Below are positions 1 through 10,396 of a stretch of 64,000 nucleotides of DNA, piece by piece. The stretch comes from Mesostigma viride (lineage: Eukaryota > Streptophyta > Mesostigmatophyceae > Mesostigmatales > Mesostigmataceae). Every line of letters starts with the position of its first letter. The stretch's first letter is position 1. The DNA lies in contig RPFO01000184.1 in NCBI GenBank assembly GCA_009746045.1, forward strand, positions 325,881 to 389,880, in the 5' to 3' direction. The notes under the pieces are model-generated. The model made no database searches, was not told the origin of the DNA, and saw nothing but the letters and a program-made list of their open reading frames with translations. The position numbers and the translations under genes are program-made.

Positions 1-992
1 CTGCACAGACATAGCGAGACAAGTGGTTTTCTGGCCAGCTCTACTGTAGGCATTGCTTCTTGGTTTGCTGGCCCAAGTTATCCTTCTGCTTGTGCGTCCA
101 TAATGCATGCAAGAAACATGAATGGCCAGGGCCTGCTTGCATGGAAGCATAACCAGGTTAGTTCTTTTGTTTTTTCTATCATTGCCAATCATTGGAATTG
201 CTTTACAGTGTGTTGGATGCATTGATAATGTAGCTCCTTGTGAACCCGTTATACGCTTGGTTTGGGGCCTTGGCACAAGCTTTATACTTGTTGTATAGCA
301 TGATGTTGTGACTTTAAAGCTGGAAATGTGTTTGGGAATCCATGTGTGGCCATCTATGATGTTTTGTGCCACGTTGGAATTGAATGCCTATACGGTAATG
401 CTAGCAAGACACCCCAAAATAACTGCACCCGTTATAACGGTCTGAGCTATTTTGGGCTGTATGCTAGCTAGCCTGTGCAGTTCTATGGCATGTCATGTTG
501 TGAATGCATCTATGGCATGCCTGTGATTATCTTAAACTCCCCTCAAAGGGCCAGGGTCGGCAGATTTTGAGAAATGGTCCATATTGCATTATATATCTCT
601 TGAACCCCATATGCACCGTACCCCCTTGGGGGGGGTGCTATTTATAGCAGCTGTGGGGCATAGATATGTGACCAATGACATGACCCCAAAGTTATTTGAT
701 ATAAAAGCATCCTTGGTTCCAAGGGTGGGCCAGAAAATGTTATTTGGCTAGATACTCTCATACTTACTAAGATGCCCATACTCAGTCCGTTCTGGCGGTT
801 CCAGTTGACACAATTGAAGGGTTAAGAAAGTGTATACAAGGCTAGTGTCCTCAAGCTGCAAATGGATACAAATCTGACCTAGCCAGCACTCACACCCCAC
901 AGCAAATGTGTTGAATTTTATGGCGCCCAGCAGCTATCGCTGTGGTAGCGGGGTGTGGTGGTTGTGTACTGAGCTGTAGCCAGACATTTTAT
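1..992. other. Non-coding flank downstream of Copia-A
   Basis: No open frame with recognisable protein similarity is seen here. By position this is the 3' untranslated region and possibly LTR of the minus-strand Copia-A element, whose RNase H ends at 993. I found no matching sequence at the element's other end (22.7-24.8 kb), so an LTR cannot be asserted. Confidence 0.4.
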
Positions 993-2197
993 TCATAAAC
1001 TGACACGGATACCATAGGGATTCATATTCTCAAAGAGTAGCTGGTATTGTGGGCCAGCTGCATCCCTCAGCTTGGTTAAGGCATCTGCTGGGTTTTCTTC
1101 ATCTTCCACATGATGCCAGCTGGAGAAGTAGGTTGCCTCCTGTTTGAGGATCACCCAATCCAGGTCAGTGTGGACAGCAGCAGAAACAGATTTCTTGGTT
1201 AGAAAACTGATCACAGAGTAGCTGTCAGTATAGAGATGTGAGATGACATTGCATGTGCTGCCTGCCTGGGTTTGTAGCCAGGTGAGCATGTGCTGCAGGG
1301 AACGAGCATGCAATGCAGCAGACACCACAGCACGACATTCAGCTCAAGTTGCTGCTGCCAGGTTTTCTGCGGTGTAACCTGCTGTACCAGGAAGTGAGGG
1401 ACATGTAATCTGACCTGTTGGTGAGAAAAAACAGCCCTGATTCCCGTGCCCCCATCTGATTGATTGTTCTGCTCTCCATGGAGCTGTCCATGACACTGTG
1501 GATGTGGATATGTCTTCCATCAGATTCAGGCCATGGAGGATGAGGGGGGGGGCAGTCATGGATCAACTTCCTGATGTGACTGCATTTTATTTTGACTAGA
1601 ACATCATGGGTGACCCTGCTGATGACAGCTAAGGGAGCCCCACAGATGGCTGACCACCACCCCAGTTTGCCTTGAACAGTGGCACACATGTGTAAGGGGA
1701 GGCAGGTGTGATGCAGCAGATCTAGACAATCCTGAATATATTCTGCAGGAGGAGAGAGAGAGCAGACCCATTGATCTGGCTGCCTGTGCAGCTGCAACAT
1801 GATGCCACAGAACTGGATGGGGGTTGTGCTCAATTCCACCTGTTTGCCAATCCCATATGAGTCCTGGACCTGCTGAATAAATTTTTCCACTTCAGCTCTA
1901 GGCCCACAAATGAGTTGGTCATCTCCATGCCACACAAAGAACAGCAGTCCAGAGGGGGTGGGTACAACAAAAAAGCATGGGTCCAGGTCATCATACGTGG
2001 CCTTGAGCTTTTTGAATACTTCCTCTGCTGAGTCTCTGAAAATTTTGGGGGCACTGACAAGCCCTTCCACCCCAATGTTGATGATAAGGTGGGGCTCATC
2101 AATGTAAGGTTTCCACACAGCTGGGGTGTCTACCACGTACACCTTCCCTTTCCACACAGATTCAGCCTTTTCGGGGTCCCCCCTGAGGAAGGCCCTT
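993..2197 (-). pseudogene. Copia-A reverse transcriptase (C-terminal half) and RNase H, degenerate
   Basis: This is the 3' part of the pol gene of a minus-strand Ty1/Copia retrotransposon. Reading down from 2197, the frame opens with a KRAFLRGD motif (RT motif A region). It continues to an HGDD box at 1918-1929, which occupies the place of YVDD, then to an RNase H segment with MDSSMES and a C-terminal PADALTKL. The frame shifts by one base near 1345-1350, between SWYSRLH and AECRAVV, so the copy is dead. The N-terminal half of RT continues at 4306 after a TTAA-flanked insertion. Removing the insertion with one TTAA copy restores the ATDIKRAFLRGD reading. Family assignment rests on the RT and RNase H order and on similarity to Copia-B in this window. 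Confidence 0.85.
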
Positions 2198-4305
2198 TTA
2201 ACCCTTGGATGGTGTCCAACTGGTTCCTAAAAGTAGTTACCAGTTGCACTTTGCATTATAAGGTCCACAAACCAACCTAATAACAATTTTACTATCCATA
2301 TTGGGACCAAAGCACACACATATATATAGTTACTTGGGGGTCATGCCATTGGTCATGTTGCACTGTCCTATGGGTACATATTAAGGACCCCCCCCCCAGG
2401 GGGGGGCGCTGGGTGCGAGACATGACACTCTTTTCATGCATTATTGGACGTTTAGACGGTGAAGTTGACCCTGGCCTCGTAAAGGCAGTTGCACAGGTAG
2501 CTGGGCATGGCTACTGAACACTGACACCGGAGGTTGTCCCAGGGACCCATCAGGCAGATCTAAAAATAACTGGTGACTAAAAATAGGGACCAGTTTCCTT
2601 GGTACAATTGCTATCATTACAAGGCAAGTTTCCTAGTCCACATCGTTAAAAAACATCATAGATGGCAAGGCATGCATAGTTTCATCAATCCCAGCCTACA
2701 GAACATGTATGCACTATAGCATCCAAACATAGATCACAACGCCAATGCACAGCTGCACTCCTACGTATCATGGCATGGTACAAGGGCGAAGACTATAGCC
2801 AACACACTAACTACCACATGCTCATTTTTCTCACATGGCGATGCTCTAATAAGCGTGTTCCAAAAGGCCTAGCATGGTGACAATGCTAGTTGAAGCTCAT
2901 TTTATGCTGGGCTTGATTATATTAGCTGCTAATCGTACGAAGCAACAACACAGCAACAAGAGGCATTGTCACGGTAGTGGTGATCTTTGAGCTTTACATG
3001 TTGCCATATAAAGCTCAAATCATCACTAACGTGCGGCTTCAACTATATTTCATGTTGGTGTGAAGAAATAAAACCATATGGTAGCTAGCAAGGGCTAATA
3101 GTAAGTATGACACTATGCCAAGGCCCAAGTGCACACGTAGCAAGGGGGTGCAAGGGGCTGTGTTACACATGCATCCAAAACATGAGAAACGACCTCCACG
3201 TGCATGGCCGAAGTGAAAGAATATAGAGACAATGCACTGACATTGTATTTTATGCCAGCAAGGCACTGGGGCTTCCATGCTTGTTACATGGAGTGACTGC
3301 ACAATGGCGCAGGCTTCCCATACTAGCAAAGCAAAAAGGCCAACCTAAAACAGGTCAGAATACCCACTGTCTTGAAGTTCTTAGGCAGTAAAAACCATCG
3401 TGATACCATAAACCACTTTTCTAAACGTTATATCAATCGTTATTTTCGTATATTTGGTGTAAACACGGCTAACCATGAAGAAAACGGATGAAAAACTGAT
3501 CGCAGTGGTTGTGTGCAACAACCACCATTGACCAATCCATAGAGTAGTAAAATAGTGACTTTTAGCCTATCAAAGTTTCGATTACAGGTCGAGGATTACT
3601 TACCGAACGATAGAACAGCTTTACCTTGTCGATGGCCGACGCTGGGATACTAAACTGCGCCAGGTCGAAACCGCAAATTATGGGTCTTGCGGGAGTTAGC
3701 ACGCCGGTGGCAAGAAGGTGCCTCGCGACTTTCCCGGCCCATGAGCGCTAATGGAATATGCGAAACACAATATATATAAAATATTCGTGGCGAAACACCC
3801 CATGATACGACGTCAAACAACAAGATCTAGCTCCATCATCACCGCCCAGACAAAAAACGCGCCCTGCCGCAATAAAATCCAGCCCGAGATAACTGCGCGC
3901 ATCATTAGATGTTGCGTGACTGCGGCTATAGCATTTTTATAACGTATAAATTATGCCTACAAAATTTGGAACGGATCCATGCATCGATGCTCCTACACCA
4001 ATCAATTTTCTGCACCGCCATAGCCCCGAATTTGCATACACGTCAATATTTTACATCCACGTTTCGTCCCATTTTACTGGGTACCCCCTGTACTTTGGTA
4101 CTTCATACCTCCCTGTACACTTGTCCAAATATAGTGATGTCCGGTTGCAAGCTGTAGTACACATCTAGATCTAGCAGCAGATCTAATAATATCATGGATA
4201 CTACTTCTGGCATTCGCGCCAGCTCGGTTCTAAAACTGGTACCTATTTCTAGTTACCAGTAAAACTGGTAACTAGAAATAGGTACCAGTACCATTTAAGG
4301 GTTAA
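2198..4305. mobile_element. TTAA-flanked (piggyBac-like) non-autonomous DNA transposon
   Basis: The element body is 2202-4301, flanked on both sides by TTAA (2198-2201 and 4302-4305). The ends are imperfect inverted repeats: the left starts CCCTTGGATGGT and the right, reverse-complemented, starts CCCTTAAATGGT. Both share further blocks such as GTTACCAGTT. It lies inside the RT of Copia-A, and precise removal restores the RT frame. TTAA target sites plus CCC-starting termini are typical of piggyBac; Kolobok is an alternative. No transposase-sized frame is present in the 2.1 kb, so it is non-autonomous. The interior (2280-4200) is AT-rich non-coding sequence with a C/G run near 2390-2410. Confidence 0.8.
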
Positions 4306-6366
4306 TATCAGTGGCTTTACAGACATAGTCTTGGCCTGCATTGAGGTTGTGGAGGAAGAGGGAGAGCCTGATCCTGAGTGAGGTTTGTTGCAGCCCAGGT
4401 GTGTAGGTTTCCCCTTTTGGCAGGGTGGATGTCCCCTTTAATTCTGTGACACATGGTCTGGCATGGAAAATTGGGGAGCCCACTTTTTGTGGTTTTTGTT
4501 AATTGAGAACAAATTTTAATCTGAGCTTTTTGGCTCCCTCAGGCACGTCCCATGAGGGGGTGACGGAAGGTTTGTATTGAGGTTTTTTGGGGTTGGGCAG
4601 GACCCATTCCTGCCTGGCTTGGTGGACAATGGCCATCAGCCACTTGGTAAACCCTTTTTGTGTTTTGCATTCTTGTATGACGTGGGAGATTTGGTGGGGT
4701 GAGTGCATGGCTATGTCCCACTTACCCAGCCCAAAGGCTGAGGGATGGAGGAACTGGCTGTGCACTAACTTGTCCAGATCAGGGATCTCCCCTGGTGCAT
4801 ACTGAGTGTTGACTGCCTTGATGACAGCATCCATACCAGGGACAATACTGGAGAGAGGGATTTTAAAGTGGTCCAGAGGAACTGCACCCACCCCTGTGAC
4901 ACTGAGCTCATTAGCTGAGATAAGCACCCCAGGATAGGATACAAAAGGTTCCCCCAACAAGGTGTTACCAGAGTACCCCTCCACCACCTGGAAGGGTGTC
5001 TGAATACCAAGTATAGGGAGCATCACTTGTCCCACTACATCCAGTGAGCTTTGGCCTGAGAAATCCTGCACCCGTGCCCAAAATGAAGGTGCAATCTCAA
5101 GACCAGGGATGGCTTGTGCACTGATCACACTGACCTGTGCCTGAGTGTCTATTGCCAGGGTCCAGGGGTCCTGACTAGTGCACACAACTGAGACTTTTGC
5201 CAGCCCTTCGGCCACAGCAGCTTGTTGCTTATGTGACCTGTGTAGTGCTTGCAAGGCGACTGCCAATTTTGACCTCAGAGCGGGAGGTTTGGCAGACAGG
5301 TTCGTGCCTTGGGGCTGAGCTAATGCTTCCAACCCAGCTACCTCGTGCCTGGTTAAGCAATCCCCAGGTTGTGAAGTGGGCCTGGCTTCACTGAGGGTGG
5401 AAGGGTTCACAGAGGGTGCTGTGGTGCTGTCAACAGCAGTAATTGGTGGCTCAGGGCTACTGCTGGGCATGCTGGAGTTGCCAGATAGAAGTAGTGAGTC
5501 CATGCTTAAAGACTCTTCCCCAGGCACGTCTGCCATGAGAGAATAATACTTCTTAATTCTATGACAGCTCACCCTGTGACGCTTCCCTTTGATATTGTGC
5601 TTGACCTCCACGGTCTTGCTGTTTTTGGTAAATCCACGGATGGTAACTGGACCTAGCCAAGTTCCAACCTTACCAAAGCTGTTTTCCTTGTAATAGAGAA
5701 CTTGATCACCTTTTTGGAATACTGGCCTGGGATGGGTTTTATCTTTTTCTGCCAGTTTTGCTGAGGTTTGTGCACGTGCAGTGTTGTACAGTGCTATCAC
5801 CTCTGGGGGATATACACCTGCCTGCAGGCCTGCTGGGATTACTTCACCCCACTTGGCATGCAAGACAGGTCTCATGTTTAGGGTTGTGCACATTTCATGA
5901 CACCAGAGTGCCCTGTCACAATAGACCCCTGAAGTAGCATCCTTGGAAGGATTTTTGGCTACTAGGGTTTTGACAGATCTGATGGTTCTTTCAATGACCC
6001 CCTGACCCTCATGATCTTCCAGCCCAGCAATCTCTATTGCTTCACACCCTTCCAGGTCAGTCAGACAAGAAAATTGTTGATCAAGCAAAATTCTGTCAAC
6101 TGGGTAGAATCTGGGTAAAGCAATCATGAGTGCAACACGTAGCTGCCCTGCAGACATGCCAGGTAGGGGTTCCATTACTGTGAACCTGGACCATGAATCT
6201 TTTAGGATCAGGTAGGGTTGGACATCTTTGTTGATGTGCATCACATCCCCCACTATCATGCCCCTAGTGGTGGAAGGAGTTGCAATATGCCATTTTTGAG
6301 GTTTGGGGCTGTTAAACTGACATTCTTGACAGTGTTGTCTAGCCAGTTTTACTGCATTCCTGAGTG
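4306..6366 (-). pseudogene. Copia-A integrase, protease-like domain and RT N-terminus
   Basis: One long minus-strand frame (6366 down to a TAA at 4499-4501, then in frame on to 4306) carries the following, in order. First is the CQEC half of the integrase zinc site (upstream of about 6290), then the integrase core, where SWSRF and GVIERTIRSVK mark catalytic regions. Next is an SH3/GPY-F-like tail (TWLGPV, HRIKKYY) near 5560-5670 and a low-complexity linker. Then comes a retropepsin-like domain with DTQ at 5141-5149 and LLG at 4952-4960, and finally the start of RT (ARPCVTE, YTPG). Protease after integrase is unlike the usual Copia order. The upstream half of the zinc site is at 21690, on the far side of Copia-B. 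Confidence 0.8.
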
Positions 6367-6371
6367 GTTTT

Positions 6372-7015
6372 AGTTAGCATATTGGTGATGCAATATGCTA
6401 AGCACATCATACTTGAAGTTGCTTTTCCAACGCCGTGCTAGACGCCTCATTTGGACAAGGAACTTGAGAGTTATCAAGTCCCGAAGTAATGCCGCCGGAC
6501 GCTACAGCAGTACCAGGACTAAGGACACGTGAGGGACAGGGCACGTGGCAGTGTTGGGTGAACCATCACACGTTACGTGTCACAGGACCGACTGTCACTA
6601 GGAGGTACTGTGGTCAATATTGGTTGATGGTACCAAGAATGTCACAGGACTTCAGGACTGGCAGTCCTGCAGGCCTGGGATGGACGGGTACTTGTCATGA
6701 CGGATAAATCCAGAGCGTTACTGTCATTCATGGAAGGACAGACGTCCTGGATTGATGCAACCAAGGAAATTGACAGTGGCGGACCTGCCAAGGCGTGCAA
6801 GGCCTGGCAGCAATGGTGAGACCTAGAAAGGCTCGGACACAGCAGTGGCCAAGCGTCTTTTCCCAACACCGTCCGTGGGTGCTGCCGCCTCAGGCTAGTG
6901 ACCACAGGGTAGTGAGGCAACTGTGGTAAAGGTTAAAAGCCGCTGGTTGAAACCATGGCTCCATTCATCACATCTTGGGAAGACCAGAAACTCACTGATC
7001 CGCGTTCATCTAAAT
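6372..7015 (+). repeat. Copia-B 5' LTR
   Basis: This 644-bp sequence matches 21041-21684 base for base apart from about two substitutions. It begins AGTTAGCATATTGG and ends TTCATCTAAAT, giving short imperfect inverted ends (AGTTAG/CTAAAT). It is preceded by GTTTT. No tRNA primer-binding sequence starting TGG lies directly at its 3' edge; the nearest TGG is about 12 bp inside. Confidence 0.93.
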
Positions 7016-7039
7016 CGTATTACAGTCTGGTCGACGGAT

Positions 7040-7825
7040 ATGTCGAATTCGGACTCTGAAGCTAGGACAAACACCTTTGCGCGTGCAGCAACGGTAGCGG
7101 CGTCCAGTCCAGTACCCGCAGGAGGGCACGAGGACTCGGAGGAAGTGCGCCGAAATATTCGTGCGGTGTCGGCACCGGGCGAGTACGTCCGAGGAGCAGC
7201 CGAGCAGCTGCTGAGATTTCGCGAGGACCTCGCGGAAATCATCAGAAGGCTGCCAGCGTCTTGGCGGGCTGGCCACACAAACGCATTCGCGTTTGAGCAG
7301 GTGGTCACTCTGCTTTTGCAGATAATTGCCATAAGCCTCGGGGGTGCCCGAGAGATAAACGACCTTGTCGCCAATCTCCGCCTTGGGGACGACTACACCG
7401 GCGTGCCAAACGTGGTGCAGGTCGCCCGGGACAGGCGGGAGGCCATCGTTCGTGGCAGTACGCAGGCGTTGGTGGCAGAGTGCCAGAATCTGGCGCACTC
7501 TGTCTTAGAGTTGACCAGAGGCGCTGCTGATCGTGTCTTCATTACTCTTAATCCCTTCTCCATCTACACTAGTCGGGATACTCCACATTCTCGCCGAGAG
7601 TTAAACCAGCTAAGTTTGACTGTCGACGTGGTTGGCGGTCGAGAGGTCTCAGCCGACGACGCCTTCTACGACTTCGTAGATCAGCCAGCAGGGGCGGTAG
7701 TACAGCCGGCCCAGAGGCGTCACGAGGGCGACGGCTCTCAGGAGGGCCGTGAGCAGGCGCAGCGGGACGAGCTTAATCGCTACCACATTGACGACAACGT
7801 TGGTTTAGGTGAGGCCATTTGCTGA
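7040..7825 (+). CDS. Unknown ORF between the 5' LTR and gag of Copia-B
   Basis: This ORF of about 261 residues starts with ATG at 7040 (MSNSDSEART), just after the LTR. The protein is hydrophilic, with a predicted helical, arginine/glutamate-rich centre (AAEQLLRFREDLAEIIRRL) and an acidic, glutamine-rich C-terminus. I recognise no domain. It could be an N-terminal gag module, a separate accessory protein, or captured sequence. It is not continuous with the gag frame that starts at 8073. Its survival as an open frame in a young element suggests it is translated. Confidence 0.55.
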   Translation: MSNSDSEARTNTFARAATVAASSPVPAGGHEDSEEVRRNIRAVSAPGEYVRGAAEQLLRFREDLAEIIRRLPASWRAGHTNAFAFEQVVTLLLQIIAISLGGAREINDLVANLRLGDDYTGVPNVVQVARDRREAIVRGSTQALVAECQNLAHSVLELTRGAADRVFITLNPFSIYTSRDTPHSRRELNQLSLTVDVVGGREVSADDAFYDFVDQPAGAVVQPAQRRHEGDGSQEGREQAQRDELNRYHIDDNVGLGEAIC

Positions 7826-8072
7826 GGTGGGGGCGTTCTCGCTGGATACGTGATTACGCGTATGGTTTGAGGCTTCCGGTGGTTATTAGGCCTGTGCCTA
7901 CTCACGACGACCAGGGGCAGCCATTGAATCCGGTGGAGGGACCGTTCCACGAGCCAGCACCTGCACCGGTTGCAGGAGAAGCTTCGTCTGAAAACGAGGC
8001 TTGAGGGGGTGGAGGATAGGTGGAGAGTTTGCTGTTTTCTTGTTGCAAAGTTGGTCGCAGCCATTGTATATA

Positions 8073-9397
8073 ATGCCTAGGAGGGCAAGCCGGGGTGCGG
8101 CGACATTCGAGGAGCAACGGGAGCGAACGGCAGAGGAGGACATCGCCAGAGAGGAAGGGGAGGCGATGGAGGAGAGGGGCGTGGAGGCGCCAGCTGGGCA
8201 ACCTATCCCAGAGATGGACCCCAGAGCCGGGAGAACACACAAGCGGTGGCGTGATGGGCAAGCTGAGGCGGAGAAAGTCAAGCGTGCCAGGCGACCTACG
8301 GATGCAGTGGTGCTCACAACGCCTGGTGAGGAGGACGCCATCGTCACCCCAGGTGTGCGTGCTGCAAAGCAAGCTGCTGTTCACGATAGGGTGTCTGGTA
8401 TGTTGCCCGAGCGTTTGGAGGCTAGGATTGACCCTCCCCAGGCACCACCAGTGCGTGTGGGGAGTGTGTTGCCTGGCACCCGTCCATTTTCTGATGCTGT
8501 GACAGTCATGAATGGGCAGAAAGCGCTCAACCCTCCCTGAAGCAAGACAACCTGGATAAATGGCTTGATGACATGAAGCTAGTCGTGGGCTCTGTCGCAG
8601 CAGGTGTGGATATTGTCAGGGTGTTTCACTCTTCCACCGCAAACAAGGGGTCGTCTGAAAGGGTCAATGACATGGCTAGGCATGCTCTGAAAGAGGGGCA
8701 CACTTGGCTACAGTTCCTAGATGACATCAAGGAGGAGTTTTCTGACAGGGTTCACAATCTCACCATGGAAAAGAAGAGAGAATTTGATGAGTTTGAGATC
8801 AAGGGTGAGGTGGCTGCTGAGCTGGCCAGGTTTGAGTTGATCGTGGAGGCAGGCAAGAAGCAGGGCTTCAGTGTGACAGTCAGGGCAGCAGCAGACCACT
8901 TCTTTGATAAGATGGGCTTGTCAGAGGAAGGTAGGGCTACTGCTAGGCAGCTCTGTGATCTCACTGATGGCACCTGGGGGGCTCTGAAGCGTGTGATACT
9001 AAACTTCAGGACCCGGGTCCCTACCTGCAAGGGTATCAGTTCTCAGGGAGGGTCAGCGTCTCAGGCTAGCCAGGGCAAGAACCGTACCCCATCTGGGACA
9101 CGGTATGGTAGCAGGAGAAGGAAGCAGGCCCAGAAGGAGCAGAACCAGGGTGGTGGAGGAGGTCAGCAGGGGAACCAGAATCAGGGGAACCAGTCTGGCA
9201 ACCGTAACAGCCATCAGCAGGGTAAGGGTGGTGGCCAGGGGCAGAATAACAATCAGGCCTCAGGCAACCAGAACAAGCAGGACAGCAAGGCCCCAGGGGG
9301 AGGGTCTGGCAAGAGCAAGTGTTTTGCTTGTGGCAAGGAAGGTCACTGGAAGAGGGATTGCCCAAACAAGAAGAAGGGGCAGTCTGATCAGAAGTGA
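8073..9397 (+). CDS. Copia-B gag (two frames) with CCHC zinc knuckle
   Basis: The first part runs from ATG 8073 (MPRRASRGAAT) to a stop at 8538-8540. The second part is open in the -1 frame from 8495 and ends with TGA at 9395-9397. The two overlap, and the protein reads sensibly across (NGQKALNPP, then SLKQDNLDKWL). The split is therefore either an indel in this copy or a frameshift; no classic slippery heptamer is visible. The C-terminal part has an N/Q/G-rich linker and a canonical CX2CX4HX4C knuckle (CFACGKEGHWKRDC) near 9320-9362, as in retroelement nucleocapsids. It packages element RNA by family analogy. Confidence 0.8.
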
Positions 9398-9400
9398 CTA
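9395..9400 (+). promoter_or_regulatory. In-frame UGA with CUAG context between gag and pol
   Basis: Gag ends with TGA directly followed by CTAGTG, and the integrase ORF continues in the same frame with no other stop for 333 codons. UGA-CUAG is a known efficient stop-codon readthrough context in several eukaryotic genes and alphavirus-type replicase genes. Readthrough would give a Gag-Pol fusion in a low ratio. That reading is an inference; a simple nonsense mutation would look the same. Confidence 0.5.
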
Positions 9401-10396
9401 GTGAAGCAGTCCCGTGTACATAGTGAGACACCCTGTGGGGACACAGCTTCACATGTAAATAAATCTGGGCAGGGTGCCACCTCTGATCAGCACCAGGGGT
9501 GTACTGATGTTCTCATTCCACAAGATTGCATGCATGCTGCAGCACAACAATCCCCTCAACTGTCAACAGGTGGAGGGTCCCCAGACAGGGTTGGCTCTGG
9601 GAGCCTAGATGCTCTGCTGGGAGGGTCTGCTGGGTCCTCTGGATCCAAGATGCAGAAGGTGGATGTTGCGTCCTCACACGCAGGGCCCGTCCAGGCGTCT
9701 TCCCAGGTGCGTAATCTGGCTAGGCAACTGAGCTACACGGATGCTGGACGCAGGCTGCACAATATCTTTGGTCACACAGCCATGGCTGAGATGTTTGGTT
9801 GGAAGATTGGAGATGAGCCACTGAGGGAAGCATGCAGGGCTGCAGCTGAGCAATGTGCTTGTAAGGAGAATGCTGCCAAGAAGCCAAGGTCCCATGCTAG
9901 GGAGCCTGCCAGGGAGAAGGGGGACATCCAGGTAGACGTCCAGCATATCAGGGGCTTATACATTTTGGTGGCAGTGGACAGATTTAGCAGGTACAGGCTG
10001 CTCCAGATTCTGCCAGATATGAAGGGGAATACCCTGCTGCTGGGCTTGCAGACTCTCTTACCAGGCTTTGGGGTGTACAAGACAGTACAGGCTGATATTC
10101 AGTTTGAGTGCCTACTGTCACAGCAGGAGCAACTGCCATGCAAGCTGCTGGTCACGCCCAGGGAGAGCCATGGACAGCAAGGTGCTGTGGAGAGATCCAT
10201 CAGGGAGGTCAAGACCGTAGTGCTGGCAGAACCTAAGGTGCCACTGGTAGCATCTGCTTTGGAGAGGGCAGTGTGGACCAGGCAGGTGGAAGAACAGTTG
10301 AACCTCAGAATAAACTACTATTATGACGGGGTGGCTGTCAATCCTGTAGCACTGCAGTTTGGGATGCTAGCCCAGGAAGTGGTCCAGGCTGCTTGA
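9398..10396 (+). CDS. Copia-B integrase
   Basis: This segment is in frame with gag after the UGA. It starts with a low-complexity stretch of about 100 residues. An HHCC-like zinc site follows (RRLHNIFGH then CACKEN), then a DDE core: D in VDVQHI and VDRFSRY, D in QADIQFE, and E in GAVERSIREVK. It ends with TGA at 10394-10396, while pol continues in the -1 frame, open from 10327, so the two overlap by 70 bases. The related Copia-A has integrase and the downstream domains in one frame, so an indel in Copia-B is the simplest explanation. No protease motif is found upstream of the integrase. Confidence 0.82.
   Translation, partial: LVKQSRVHSETPCGDTASHVNKSGQGATSDQHQGCTDVLIPQDCMHAAAQQSPQLSTGGGSPDRVGSGSLDALLGGSAGSSGSKMQKVDVASSHAGPVQASSQVRNLARQLSYTDAGRRLHNIFGHTAMAEMFGWKIGDEPLREACRAAAEQCACKENAAKKPRSHAREPAREKGDIQVDVQHIRGLYILVAVDRFSRYRLLQILPDMKGNTLLLGLQTLLPGFGVYKTVQADIQFECLLSQQEQLPCKLLVTPRESHGQQGAVERSIREVKTVVLAEPKVPLVASALERAVWTRQVEEQLNLRINYYYDGVAVNPVALQFGMLAQEVVQAA

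Noticed and set aside
6489-6920. Small frames within the Copia-B LTRs (also at 21158-21589)
   Set aside because: Identical in both LTRs by descent; no coding evidence.
10327-10396. Programmed -1 frameshift between integrase and protease/RT of Copia-B
   Set aside because: No slippery heptamer seen, and Copia-A reads through the same point in one frame, so an indel is simpler.
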